DNA of 64,000 nt from Phialophora verrucosa. Its lineage: Eukaryota > Ascomycota > Eurotiomycetes > Chaetothyriales > Herpotrichiellaceae. The position numbers and the translations under genes are program-made. Under the pieces are notes generated by a model that had not been told where the DNA came from, did no database searches, and saw nothing but the letters and a program-made list of their open reading frames with translations. Of this stretch, positions 1 through 10,047 are shown piece after piece. Location: contig MSED01000001.1 in NCBI GenBank assembly GCA_002099365.1, forward strand, positions 1,984,001 through 2,048,000, given 5' to 3'. The stretch's first letter is position 1, and each line of letters opens with the position of its first letter.

Positions 1-27
1 CATCACCTTCTTCTTTCAAACTTGCGC

Positions 28-1131
28 ATGTTCCGTAGATTGACCAAAATGACTACAGAAATAGCAACGAAGCGGCTTAAGGCGAATCCTCCCTTGATTG
101 GAACTCACAATGGTCACTTTCACGCAGATGAAGCACTTGCAGTGTACATGCTTCGTCTCCTTCCAGAGTACGCCTCGGCTGCCCTTGTCCGCACTCGAGA
201 CCCAGCTGTGCTGGAGACCTGCCACACCGTTGTCGATGTTGGCGGTGAATATGACGCGTTGAAGAATCGGTATGACCACCATCAGCGAACGTTTGACGTC
301 GCATTCCCCGACCACAAGACAAAGCTTTCCTCCGCCGGCCTGGTCTACATGCATTTTGGCAAAGCCATTATTGCTCAGCATACCAAACTCCCCATTGACC
401 ACCCTGATGTCGAGCTTCTCTTCCGCAAACTGTACGATGATTTCGTCGAGGCAGTTGACGCCAACGACAATGGAATCTCAAAATACGACGGATCTAAGTT
501 GCAAGAGGCGGGTATCGAGCAAAAGTTCAAGGACACTGGTGTCACGCTTGCGAGCTTGGTAAATGATATGAACCATGAAGATCCTCTCACTCTAGGTACT
601 CCCTCGAGAGCGACTGCAGAACAACCGCAGGCGGAGGAGGACTATCGCTTCTCTCAAGCATCCACATTTATGGGTACGGCCTTCTTGCGCAAGCTCCACG
701 GTGCTGCCACGGCCTGGCTACCCGCCCGCGCCGTCGTTAAAGAAGCATTTGACCTTCGAAGCGCCGCTCATCCGTCTGGCCAGCTCATGGTACTGCCTCG
801 TGCTGGCATCCCTTGGAAAGAACACCTGTACAACATTGAGGAGGAAAGCAAGCTCCCGGCAGACAAGCAGATCCTCTTTGTAATCTATCCGGAAAAAGAA
901 GATCCTGGCTCGAAATGGAGAATCCAGGCAGTCAGCAAGGACTTCTCGAGCTTTGAGAATAGGAAGAGCCTCCCGGAACCATGGCGTGGTGTAAGAGACG
1001 AAGAACTTGACGCCCTCCTGGGCGATGCCGTTGAGAATGGAGCTGTCTTTGTTCACGCCAGCGGCTTCATCGGTGGCCACAAGACTGAAGCTGGTGTCCG
1101 GGCCATGGCCGCCCTGGCCCTGGCGGCGTGA
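28..1131 (+). CDS. MYG1 family metal-dependent protein hydrolase/exonuclease
   Basis: Single-exon gene of 367 codons, the usual size for the MYG1 (UPF0160) family. The N-terminal DHH-like metal site is visible: THNGHFHADE at about residues 26-35 and DHHQ at 83-86, followed by the family's conserved C-terminal half ending in HASGFIGGHKT. MYG1 proteins are nuclear/mitochondrial 3'-5' RNA exonucleases in animals; the fungal role is inferred from the family. The ATG at 28 gives a basic N-terminus (MFRRLTK) that could act as a mitochondrial presequence; an in-frame ATG at 49 is an alternative start. The gene begins 27 bases from the window edge, so its promoter is not visible. Confidence 0.93.
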   Translation: MFRRLTKMTTEIATKRLKANPPLIGTHNGHFHADEALAVYMLRLLPEYASAALVRTRDPAVLETCHTVVDVGGEYDALKNRYDHHQRTFDVAFPDHKTKLSSAGLVYMHFGKAIIAQHTKLPIDHPDVELLFRKLYDDFVEAVDANDNGISKYDGSKLQEAGIEQKFKDTGVTLASLVNDMNHEDPLTLGTPSRATAEQPQAEEDYRFSQASTFMGTAFLRKLHGAATAWLPARAVVKEAFDLRSAAHPSGQLMVLPRAGIPWKEHLYNIEEESKLPADKQILFVIYPEKEDPGSKWRIQAVSKDFSSFENRKSLPEPWRGVRDEELDALLGDAVENGAVFVHASGFIGGHKTEAGVRAMAALALAA

Positions 1132-1905
1132 TCACATGGTCATGTGGCCGGCCTCAGTCGGACGAAGCTTCAATTGAAATATCCTGTTTAAAGACCGCGA
1201 TGGTCTAGACTCCACACGCCATGGCCGTAACTCACCGACTGCTTCTTGCCGTCAAATGGCAACGAAGTGACGCTTTGGGAGCGTGAGGATGCTTAAATCG
1301 ATGCCGTTGCAAAATGCGACAGCCTGTCTGCGTCAGCTCAACGCCCAACCGGGTACAGGAAACCTTGCCGGGGAGGACGATACTTTCATATATGAGCATG
1401 TCGCGCTTTAAACAGTTGGCGACATGCTCCTTCCGAAAGATTCTGTTTCCCCGAAAGCTGAAATGGCGAATGCGGATAAGGAATGGAATTGAAGTTGGAG
1501 GTTGAAGTGAGAATCAGTTCGACGCTGATAAGTTTGGAGGCAGGAGCTTCCTCGTCTGCGCATGCGCGTCTGGGTGACAGCATGATTGCCACACCCCATC
1601 ACATCGTAAAACGGTCGTCCTTCACAGATACCGAGGCCTAGGATACGTACTTCTCTCCTGACAGTTCAGCCAGCAGTGGTATGCACCGCTGACAGTGGAA
1701 CTGCGCCCTGCAACAGCCCGGATTATGTCCGATCCCCGGCCTGTACCCCACACTTTTGCTCCAATGCGAGAGATTCATTCCGATCCGGCATCGTACGTAC
1801 TGCCCACTGTTTAAATTCATGTCAGGTCGCATGGGAGGAACCGACTTATCTTCTCGTCACTAACTTGCCATATACCTGGAATACTCTTGGGACTGGAACG
1901 TCATA
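1132..1905. other. Intergenic, no gene seen
   Basis: This 774-base stretch lies between the MYG1-family gene and the enoyl-CoA hydratase gene, both on the plus strand. Only short overlapping ORFs without recognisable protein features occur here. It presumably holds the 3' end of the first gene and the promoter of the second. Confidence 0.6.
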
Positions 1906-2739
1906 ATGGGAGCGGCTGACAACGATACTCCTTCGGTCATTGTCTCATTCTCCGAGCGTCGAAATGGCACAGTCGCTACCCTGACTATCTCGAATCCCTC
2001 GCGACTGAACAGCTTAAATACCACAGTTCTAGATGGCATCGTGTCTTCCATCTCCTCCCTATCCGACCATCCCGATCTGCGCTGCGTCATTGTAACTGGT
2101 GCGCCCCTCCGAACCAAGCAACAAGCCTTTGTGGGTGGCGCCGACATCTCAGAAATGAGCAACCTGCCCAATGCCGAAGCCGCGCGCACCTTCATCAACA
2201 AGATTCACCTGGCTTGTCAAGCATTTCGGGACTTACCTGTCCCCGTCGTTGCGAGGGTGAATGGGCATGCACTGGGAGGCGGTCTTCTCATCGCCGCCGC
2301 AGCGGACACGAGAGTTGCGAGCTCAACCGCACTTTTCGGGATGCCCGAGGTGCAGAGGGGTGTTCCCAGCACAGTTGAGTCAGCTTTGTTACCTGCAATC
2401 ATTGGGTCTGCGCGGGCAAGGCGGCTACTACTCCTGGGCGACATGATCTCAGCGGTGCAAGCGGAATCTTGGGGTCTGGTGGACAGAGTCGTCCAAGCGA
2501 GTGAGTTGGACGATGCTGTGGAAGAATGGGTGCAAATGCTATTGAGGGCCGGGCCGAAAGCACTCGCTGCTCAGAAGAGGTTGATGAGCGTATGGGAACA
2601 GGTTCCAGCGCAGGAAGCCATTCGCGCAGGCGTGTGGGAATTTGGCAAGGCTTTTGAGGGGATTGGATTTGACTCGGAAGGGAGGAGGATGATGAACGAG
2701 TTTCAAACAAAGAATCACGGGAGGAAGAGTCGGCTCTAA
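1906..2739 (+). CDS. Enoyl-CoA hydratase/isomerase (crotonase) family protein
   Basis: Uninterrupted ORF of 277 codons with the crotonase fold signatures. VGGADISEM (about residues 76-84) and NGHALGGG (119-126) form the CoA/oxyanion-hole region, and PEVQRGVPS (147-155) is the second active-site segment. Crotonases hydrate or isomerise enoyl-CoA esters, typically in fatty-acid or branched-chain acyl-CoA breakdown. No obvious mitochondrial presequence or clear C-terminal PTS1 is seen (the protein ends KSRL, a weak SKL-like end, so peroxisomal targeting is possible). The next gene, an SDR, lies 380 bases downstream on the same strand. The exact substrate cannot be read from the sequence. Confidence 0.9.
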   Translation: MGAADNDTPSVIVSFSERRNGTVATLTISNPSRLNSLNTTVLDGIVSSISSLSDHPDLRCVIVTGAPLRTKQQAFVGGADISEMSNLPNAEAARTFINKIHLACQAFRDLPVPVVARVNGHALGGGLLIAAAADTRVASSTALFGMPEVQRGVPSTVESALLPAIIGSARARRLLLLGDMISAVQAESWGLVDRVVQASELDDAVEEWVQMLLRAGPKALAAQKRLMSVWEQVPAQEAIRAGVWEFGKAFEGIGFDSEGRRMMNEFQTKNHGRKSRL

Positions 2740-3119
2740 GCCGAAACCATCATCTCCAGACGATTCGAGCGATGAGGATCAAAGTCAGGAGCTTCTGATG
2801 TCTCCCTAGCTAAAGACTCGCACAAGTCAGACACTGCACCACTGGCTTGTCAACAACTTCTTCGTTGTGAAGTTCTTGACTTCAGCGGAGGACAGAGCCG
2901 CAGACGGGGCTCGATTCTGGGATCCAGCCCGGTGACGTCACAGAGTGTCGTCAGGGCTCGTTCTTGTGAATCAATCTTCTCGTTGTATGAGAACATGGCA
3001 ATCCAATATTGCATCCCAAATCCTCCATCATTGCCCGATTCTAAGATCGTCTCAACTTTGCTTCCCTCCGCTTCTCCTGCTTTTGTAATACGCTTTTGAA
3101 ATCACTCGCACCTCACGTT
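2740..3119. other. Intergenic, promoter of the downstream SDR
   Basis: 380 bases without a gene. The last 100 bases are pyrimidine-rich, as in many fungal promoters. No regulatory motif recognised. Confidence 0.5.
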
Positions 3120-4150
3120 ATGGCGTCGACAGACGAGTTACACATCTCGAATCTCTTCTCGCTCAAGGGCCATGTCTGTCTCGTCACCGGCGGAGGTAAG
3201 ACAAACCTCGAACTGAAAGAATATGACCCCGAAGATGCACGGACAAAAGCTGACAACAGTGAACAGGAACTGGGATCGGTTTGATGGCCACTCAAGCCCT
3301 CGCTTCAAATGGTAAGTCACAAGATATTCATGGAGGTTGTGACCAAACGCCGGTGAACACCTAGGTTTGACCTTCTTCTGCGCCAGGCGCCAAAGTCTAC
3401 ATCACGGGGCGGAGGAAACAAGTTCTCGACAACGCCGCCAAAACCCACAGCCCCCAGTCGTCAAACCCATCATCCGACGGCCAGATAATCCCCATCGGCC
3501 CGTGTGACGTAACCTCCAAGGAAGAGCTCCAAAAGCTAACGGCGGAGCTGGAATCCAAAGAGAAGTACCTCTCGCTCGTGGTCGCCGCCGCCGGGGTCTC
3601 TGGCCCAAAGGGATACCCTGACACCAGCGATGCCAAGCAAATGAAAGAAAACCTTTGGGGGGAACAGATCGAGCAGTGGAGAGACACGTATCAGACGAAC
3701 GTCATCAGCGTGTTCTTCTCCGTCGTTTCATTCCTCCCGCTTCTTCAGGCCGCGCCGCGGAACTTGGACGCCAGTGCGATTATCATTTCGAGCATGTCGG
3801 GGCTGATGCGCCATTCGCAGGCCCATTTCTCGTACAACGCCTCGAAAGCAGCGACGGCGCATCTCGCGCGGATGATGTCCAAGGAATTCAGCAAGACGGG
3901 CGTGCGTGTGAACAGCATTGCGCCGGGGTACTTTCCCAGCGAGATGACGATGAAGGAGTCGGACGAGAAGAACAAGGCTCACATGCCGGCAGAGAAGGTC
4001 AAGGATAAGGGCCATGCCGTGCCTGCTGAGCGGGCAGGCAGCGACGAAGAAATGGCCATGGGGGTGATCTTCCTTACCAAGTGCGGATATGTGAACGGCG
4101 AGGTGTTGAAATTAGATGGAGGAGTCATGAATGAGGTTGGGGGTGGCTGA
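3120..4150 (+). CDS. Short-chain dehydrogenase/reductase
   Basis: Three exons: 3120-3195, 3267-3311 and 3387-4150. Both introns are GT-AG and in phase, giving 294 residues. The nucleotide-binding motif TGGGTGIG (residues 23-30) is rebuilt only when intron 1 is removed, which supports the model. The catalytic set is present: SS of ISSMSG at about 175-176, and Tyr190 and Lys194 in YNASK, followed by NSIAPGYFPSEM. Classical SDRs oxidise or reduce alcohol/carbonyl pairs with NAD(P). The C-terminal LDGGV motif is also intact. Substrate unknown. It stands alone between an enoyl-CoA hydratase and a medium-chain reductase; no cluster is evident. Confidence 0.9.
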
Positions 4151-5070
4151 GAGGGGAGGGAGAGACAGTTTAGATCCCTCTTACAGGCCTGGAAACACGG
4201 CTGTGGCTCTATGCGACGATTTGAAAGTTTGGTGAGAAACTCGACAGGGAAGACAGCACAACAATAGACTTCGGAGTCCTTGCACTTACGGTGGGCAAAG
4301 CAGGCAGCAGCACCTTGCAGGACTGAGTACTCAACGGTACAGTAGATACGGAGCAAGGCCTACATCGTATCCATGATTTGCCTTCTTGGGAAGTAATAAT
4401 CAGGGAAAAGGTAGGCCGTCGCGCTGAATATTAGTCCTCGGCCGAGATGAGTGTCTAGTCCGACTGTTGGGAGCTGTACTCGGTAAGCTACCTTGTGACC
4501 TTGCATCCCAAGGAGACCTGCACGATGCCGAGCCATTCACGGTGCGCGTCCTGACCACGCATCTAGCCTGAATAAGTTAGCGTTGCGCAGGCCTTGAGCA
4601 TCTGAGTGAGAGCCTGGCACCCCCGAGCTGGACGGAGGTACGGTGCAAGTATGTCGTGGAATGAATGCCGAGTCGTCACGCACGGGTATAGCATCTTGTT
4701 TTCTTCTTTTCGTCCGGCTTGCAAATCAATCAACGAGATCTATAGATTGCGTACTGAAGACTTCGGATTTACGAGGACCGAGACCGACTTCATGGTGAGT
4801 GCTGTTATTAGGTAGAGGTATAAAACAGTCCAAGCCTTTCGCTCGGCACCCAAGGAAGGGATGCATGGAAGATTGATGTCCTCGAACACCTTGTGTACCA
4901 GAATCTCCGCCGCCCGTTTGATACCTCTGTCTTCTACGGTACGTGGTTCCAGTTCCTCGACTGCGCCCTGGGCAACGTCCGCGCCAGCATCTCATCCAAG
5001 GACCACGGTCCGTCGCATCTCTGCACTGTCACCGCTAGCCCCACGCCCCTATACGCGCAACAAGCACACC
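4151..5070. other. Intergenic, possibly coding for an N-terminal extension at its end
   Basis: 920 bases between the SDR and the medium-chain reductase. No independent gene is recognised. From 4861 the reading frame of the downstream reductase is already open, starting at an ATG and rich in Arg, Ser and Thr; see that gene for the alternative start. Confidence 0.5.
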
Positions 5071-6132
5071 ATGGCTTCCAACACGGCGGCCTGGCTCACT
5101 GCCGAAAAGGCGCATCCCTTCGAGATCAAGCCCGCCCCGCTCGGGACGCCGGGCGCGGGCCAAATCCTCGTCAAGAACCGCGCCGTGGCCATCAACCCCA
5201 TCGACGGCAAACTTCAGCAGCTGGCCTTCTACCCAATGACATACCCGACCATCCTCGGGCAGGACGTCGCGGGCGAGATTGTCGCCCTAGGAGCAGACGT
5301 GACGGGCTTCGACGTGGGGGACCGCGTCATCGGCCTCACCGCCGGCTTCGCCACCAAACAGGACACGGAGAGGGCGTTCCAAGCGTACACCATCCTGGAG
5401 GCGCGCTTAACGAGCAAGATCCCCGAGACGATCCCGTTCGAGCGGGCCGTCGTGCTTCCCCTGTCCGTCGCGACCGCCGCGTCTGGCCTCTTCAACACGG
5501 ACCTCCTCGCCCTGCAGCTGCCCACCCCAGCAGCGCGACCACCCCAGGGGAAGACGCTCCTCGTGTGGGGCGGCGCGTCCAGCGTCGGGAGCAGCGCCAT
5601 CCAACTGGCCGTCGCGGCGGGGTACGACGTGGTCACGACCGCGTCGCCGTCCAACTTCGCGTACGTGACCGGCCTGGGCGCAAGCCGCGTCCTCGACTAT
5701 AATAGCGGGGATATCGTCAAGGAGGTTCTCGCCGCCCTGGAGGGTAAGACACTGGTGGGAGCGTTCGACGCCGTCGGCGGTGCGGCCTGGGTTCCGACCG
5801 CTCAAGTCGTCCATCTGCACAAGGCATTTAGATCGAGATCAGGATCAGGATCGGGATCGGCCGAGTCAGAAAAGTTGGTCGCCACCGTGACGCCTCGGTT
5901 CCCCGAGCCTCCCCAGGGCGTCACCATGAAGCAGATGTACGCGCTGTCGATTCGGGACAACGGCGTCGCCGCGGCCGTTTGGGGGGATTTCCTGCCCACG
6001 GCGCTTCGCGAGGGCACCTTCGTCCCGGCGCCGGAGCCGTTGGTGGTGGGCCACGGGCTGGAGAGTATCCAGGCCGGGGTTGATCTTCTGGGGAAGGGCG
6101 TCTCGGCGCGGAAGGTGGTGGTGACGCTGTGA
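5071..6132 (+). CDS. Medium-chain zinc-less reductase, ToxD/trans-enoyl-reductase-like
   Basis: 353 residues from the ATG at 5071. It shows the MDR layout: an N-terminal GroES-like domain with AINPIDGK and GQDVAGEIVALG, then a Rossmann domain with GGASSVGSSAIQLA. The structural-zinc cysteines of classical ADHs are absent, as expected for the ToxD/quinone-oxidoreductase branch, which reduces C=C bonds with NADPH. A short Ser/Gly/Arg-rich insert near residues 250-265 is low complexity. The frame stays open back to an ATG at 4861, adding 70 residues rich in Arg and Ser with almost no acids, which resembles a mitochondrial presequence. I prefer 5071 because the conserved family sequence starts there. 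The gene is more GC-rich than its flanks. Confidence 0.85.
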   Translation: MASNTAAWLTAEKAHPFEIKPAPLGTPGAGQILVKNRAVAINPIDGKLQQLAFYPMTYPTILGQDVAGEIVALGADVTGFDVGDRVIGLTAGFATKQDTERAFQAYTILEARLTSKIPETIPFERAVVLPLSVATAASGLFNTDLLALQLPTPAARPPQGKTLLVWGGASSVGSSAIQLAVAAGYDVVTTASPSNFAYVTGLGASRVLDYNSGDIVKEVLAALEGKTLVGAFDAVGGAAWVPTAQVVHLHKAFRSRSGSGSGSAESEKLVATVTPRFPEPPQGVTMKQMYALSIRDNGVAAAVWGDFLPTALREGTFVPAPEPLVVGHGLESIQAGVDLLGKGVSARKVVVTL

Positions 6133-6986
6133 GTGAGCATGTGTGTGGATACGCGCGCTGAGCGATGCAACACTGCGATGACAATGCAAAGCGTAGCCAT
6201 AGCATACGGACAAAGAGCAGCGCGACCTAAGCGTGGAAATAAATACTTACAGAGAAATACAACGTGGCCATGCAGAGACTTAGTATGTCAGTCACACAAC
6301 TAAGATGATGGTAAAGGTATAGCGAAGCATCAAGAATAGGAAAACCGGCGCGGGGATGCTTTTGTGGTGAATTCATGGTTGGTTGGTTGTGAGATCAGAT
6401 TGATTGGTTGATCACTCACTCACTCGACCGTACAAACCACGGTGGAGTGTTTAGCGGCTTGGGCCCTCACGTCCCTTGTGTATTTCAGCCGATATTCGGA
6501 TCCTCCTGTCCTGCCGTCCTCCCTGAGGCATTCCTTCAGCCTTGTTTTCTTTCCCCGTGCCTCGTCCGCCCTTTGGTAGGGTCCATGTCCTTCCCATCCG
6601 TCGATGCTCTTAGTCATCCCACGGCATACTGCGTCATGTCTTCCATCCTTCCCTGTGCGAGCCCTTCCTCCATTCCCCATCCGTTGATGCCCTTAGTCAT
6701 GCCTTCCATCCATCCCTGTTGATGTAGAATTCCAGTATCCCATGAGCCCTTCCTCCGTTCCTGTCCATTCGGATGTGTCCCGTGACTACCCCTGTCCTTG
6801 TCCTGTCTTCCTTCCCCATCGTGTCCCTCCGTTGAATGCTGGTCCTCCAGATTCCGCTTCTGCTTGGCGGGTGTCCCGTTGTGGGCGTTTCTTGCCCTAT
6901 GTATGCCGACTGTGGTTGTGATCGCTCTTGCTGTTACTGCTGGCTGTTGCCGGTGTCGCTATTGTCGGTGCCGTTGGATGTGGCGT
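6133..6986. other. Low-complexity 3' flank with imperfect direct repeats
   Basis: 854 bases with no confident gene. Two 25-base copies at 6593-6617 and 6676-6700 differ at two positions and lie 83 bases apart; weaker related blocks follow. On the minus strand this could be a degenerate or spliced extension of the neighbouring low-complexity gene, because some minus-strand ORFs here are hydrophilic and Gly/Arg/Lys-rich, but no splice model is convincing. Confidence 0.35.
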
Positions 6987-7406
6987 TTATTTGCTGCGTT
7001 GACTGCTGCGTTGGCTACTGCCTTGACTGCTTTCTTGGCTGCTGTGGCACAAGATGGTCTCCCAACTGCTGGATGTGCCTTTGCCGGCATGGCTACCGCT
7101 GCCGCTGGCTCTGGTTGTTGTTGTGTAGCTTTGACGGCTGGTTCGACTGCCTATGATGGCTTGGTGGCTCCCCATGGAGCTCTCGGTGATTCCGTTGTCT
7201 CTCCGGATTGCTGGCCGGGTGCTGTCGGTGGTGACTCTGGTGTTTCGCGGGGTTTCTGGTTCCATGTTGATATTGCCGGAGAACCCCACCCTCTTGTTGC
7301 TGGGGTGTGCTGCGTTCTGTGATGATCGTCCGTATTGGTTGTAGCGGACGGGGGGCATGTGTTCGGCGGAGAGTTGCTTCTTGGAAAAGCAGCAGAAGAG
7401 ACCCAT
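6987..7406 (-). CDS. Small low-complexity protein with lipidation-type MGLFCC start
   Basis: Minus-strand ORF of 139 codons starting at 7406. The N-terminus MGLFCCFSKK has Gly2 plus Cys5 and Cys6 followed by lysines, the arrangement of N-myristoylated and palmitoylated membrane-anchored proteins. The rest is hydrophilic and rich in Ser, Thr, Arg and Gln, ending in SSQ-type repeats, so it is probably disordered. No known domain is recognised. The opposite strand carries a long Cys/Val-rich ORF that I treat as its shadow. The leader upstream is a TTGTG-rich repeat. A membrane-tethered function is inference from the N-terminus only, and an intron or a longer C-terminus cannot be excluded. Confidence 0.5.
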   Translation of the reverse strand: MGLFCCFSKKQLSAEHMPPVRYNQYGRSSQNAAHPSNKRVGFSGNINMEPETPRNTRVTTDSTRPAIRRDNGITESSMGSHQAIIGSRTSRQSYTTTTRASGSGSHAGKGTSSSWETILCHSSQESSQGSSQRSSQRSK

Positions 7407-7499
7407 GTTGTGAAGTGTTGTGAAGTGTGTTGTGAGTTGTTGTGTGAGTAGGTGGTGAGTTGGGCGTCCTGCTTCTGTTGCAGGAGCTGTGAGTTGTGC

Positions 7500-7602
7500 T
7501 AGTGTTGTGTTGTGTTGTGTTGTGTTGTGCTGTGCTATGGTGTACTGTTGTGTTGTGTTGTGGTGTTGTGTTGTGGTGTTGTGTTGTGGTGTTGTGCTGT
7601 GT
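7500..7602. repeat. TTGTG/TGTTG pentanucleotide-type microsatellite
   Basis: About 100 bases built from TGTTG/TGTGG units with little interruption, extending as looser TG-rich sequence down to about 7400. On the minus strand it reads CACAA repeats and sits in the expected 5' leader of the MGLFCC gene, starting roughly 95 bases before its ATG. Confidence 0.8.
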
Positions 7603-8357
7603 GAAGAAATTCTGCAGTCAAGCATGGGAGGAACGAGATATAAGTACCCGAGCAAGGAGAGAAATCAGACAGGTAAGTCACGAGCTGAACCACAAATTGA
7701 ACTGCTCTCTGCGCAGAAAATCAACGGTGCGGACTCACCGGACATACTAACCGTGGTGGTGTTTATTTGGTTCAGAATATCAACATGGTGGTTCTTCACA
7801 GAGATTGGTGGTCCATCTACAACGGCAAAGTGTACCACCAAATTCCACGACAATGCGTGAGTCACAGCCTCGCTGTACCATATCTATTGATTCTATGAGA
7901 ACTCTGTTAAAATTACTTGTCTGAGAGACAGGTTAACAATTGGTTTCCAGAGAGATATGCGTGATTTGTTAGCAAATGGTTTCGCAGGTGCCTAGAAAAC
8001 CCGTTGGTTCCAGTCCGAGCGTTTGCCATGTCGAGCTCAGCCTCGAGGGCGGAACTGGTACAACCACTCTGCGCAGCAAGTTGGCCGCTTTCTACGACAC
8101 GATTTTTTTTCGAAACCAAAGATTGTCTCGATCGGCCTGGCTAGATCATCTTCTATCGCCACGCAAGAAGAGTTGCGGTAATTGCTTGTGTCTGATAGGA
8201 TCGGGACGGCGGAAGAATACATCAGATTATGCTACTGACCATTCGTGGATAGATCCTCCAAAGGCGCAAATCCGGCTGGTACCATGTTACTTGTCAATTG
8301 AGGCTGTGGAAATCGGCATGAACGATGGTCTTCGCGGCTCCAACGATCGAGCCCAAC
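7603..8357. other. Intergenic, no gene seen
   Basis: 755 bases between the repeat tract and the 3' end of the glyoxalase-fold gene. ORFs on both strands are short and without recognisable motifs. Confidence 0.5.
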
Positions 8358-9098
8358 TTAGTAGTGCTCCCAGATACCTCGACTTGCTATCTCCCCCACA
8401 TTCCCATCTAGATCACTGAAGTACACACTTTTTCCACCCCTGGGCCAATCGACCTTTCCTAGAATCTCTACGTTCTTCTCTTTGAACCACTTCTCCCAAG
8501 CCTGCACGTCTTCGGGTGCGGAGACGGCGAAGCAGAAGTGCTGGTTCAATCGTCCTGGGATGTCACTTCGATGCGAGGTGGGGTGGGAGTTGCCAGTGCC
8601 CGAGCCCGCGAGGACCAAGTTGAGGATGTCTTGTGAGGGTCCGTGCCCAGGAATTGTGCCACGATTGTCTGGCATTTGGCTATCGAGTGCGGTGGCGCCG
8701 AGCTGGAAGAGGAGCAACGTCGTCTGAGACAAGGCAAAGCCGGACATACGAGCCTGGAGTTGATGTAAGCTTCAGCCAAGAAGGGGAAAACCTACGAGGC
8801 AGATAGATTCGAGACTGACATTGTTCAGAAATGGATCAATGCCAAACACATTCTTGTAGAAGTCAGTTGCAGCCGCGATGTCCTTGACCATGAGACAAGT
8901 TTCAAGAATATGCGTGATAGCCGGCGGCTTTTGAGCTGCGGGAGCGATGGTACTGTTCGCATTATTCTGTGCCATGCTGGCTTTCGGTAACGCGGATCGT
9001 CTGGTGGAACTACGTAAACTGACAGAGAAGTTCAGTTGGCGATGGAAGCGGTACGGTGCTCGCAACGATTGAACAATCAAGAAGCTTGTGGGCTTCAT
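8358..9098 (-). CDS. Glyoxalase/VOC-fold protein (lactoylglutathione-lyase-like)
   Basis: Two exons on the minus strand, 9098-8796 and 8753-8358, with an in-phase GT-AG intron. The long form has 232 residues. THILETCLMVKDIAAATDFYKNVFG is cut here to its core: ILETCLMVKD and FYKNVFG are the first beta-alpha-beta unit of the VOC fold; LNQHFCFAV, WEKWFKE and VYFSDLDGN belong to the second. VOC proteins bind a metal through His/Glu and act as lyases, dioxygenases or resistance proteins; the substrate is unknown. The first 41 residues are Arg-rich and lack acids, as in a mitochondrial presequence. The internal ATG at 8975 would give a 191-residue cytosolic form, so dual targeting is possible. Confidence 0.82.
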
Positions 9099-10047
9099 GT
9101 GAGCGGATGCTCGCCATAGGGCAAAGCGATGGTGGCTTTATAAACCTCTTCCAGCTCGCCCACTTGCGTATTTCATCACCAGCATGGAGTAAGCAGAATG
9201 CCGTTTCTGGTGGACAATTCAACGAAGCATTCGAAGGTTGTTCTGCGTTATGTCAGCAGCTTGGTCTAGATGCCGTCACCAGCGTCAGCCCTATGGAGGA
9301 GCTTTCTGCGGGGTCGAGCTGCCTCCGTTTTGCAGGCACCCAGCAGGGACACCATAGAACGGATTGTTGAATGACCCAACCAAACCCGCCAATTTTGGGG
9401 TCGTCCCGACGATGAAGAGGACTGTCGTCAAGAGTGTAATTGCCCAGAGTTTACCTCGATGGCTTGGCCGTATTGAGTCGGCGACGGACAGCTGCATTTG
9501 ACTGGAACCGCGATGGACTCATGATTTTGTGGGGAGCGAAGGCTCGTCTAGAGCGTGATGAACTGACGAATACTTTCATTGTAGGGATGTACCTCTCGTT
9601 CGGAGAGTGTGCTTCGGCGGTCGACAGTCCCTTACAGATGCGACCGAAGTCTACCAACCTCCCTCTGTCTATCACCTCGCCAGTTTGGGATGAAAAAGTG
9701 TGCCGGTTTCAGAATTCTTTGGACGAATAGTGTTCACCCGCGCGCGTGATTGCATGCATGACTTGGAAACATTCACATTCTTCAGTGGCTGGAAGCGATC
9801 CTGAAAGTCAACTCCCCCTTCGAAGCAGGGGACGTCCTCCCTGCTAAGTATTGATGTCGTCTCTTGCTATTGACGTCTTTTTTTACGTCTACTCGGGCTC
9901 CTCCATAATATATGCGATCGCTATCATGTCTTGCTGATCCATTATTATCGTTTGTAACTGAATGTACCTCTTAGTGAAGTCCCTTGTCGTTTAGACTCTC
10001 TGGTTCATTTACATATCGTTCCTGTCGCCGGTCAATCGAACACAGCC
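9099..10047. other. Intergenic, no confident gene
   Basis: 949 bases between the minus-strand VOC gene and the plus-strand unknown gene, so it holds both promoters. A 68-codon minus-strand ORF near 9291-9497 has one hydrophobic stretch but no other support. The last 200 bases are CT-rich. Confidence 0.5.

Noticed and set aside
3578..4150. Short SDR reading from an internal GTG start
   Set aside because: The coenzyme motif and the first 100 residues come from the two upstream exons, so the short form would not be functional.
6798..7322. Plus-strand ORF of 174 codons, rich in Cys, Val and Ala
   Set aside because: It lies opposite the Ser/Thr/Arg-rich MGLFCC gene; its composition is what the complement of that gene would give, and it has no ordered motif.
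7489..7860. Plus-strand ORFs of Cys/Val repeats
   Set aside because: They are translations of the TTGTG microsatellite.
9291..9497. 68-codon minus-strand ORF with one hydrophobic stretch
   Set aside because: No conserved motif, no splice support and no signal peptide pattern strong enough to call.
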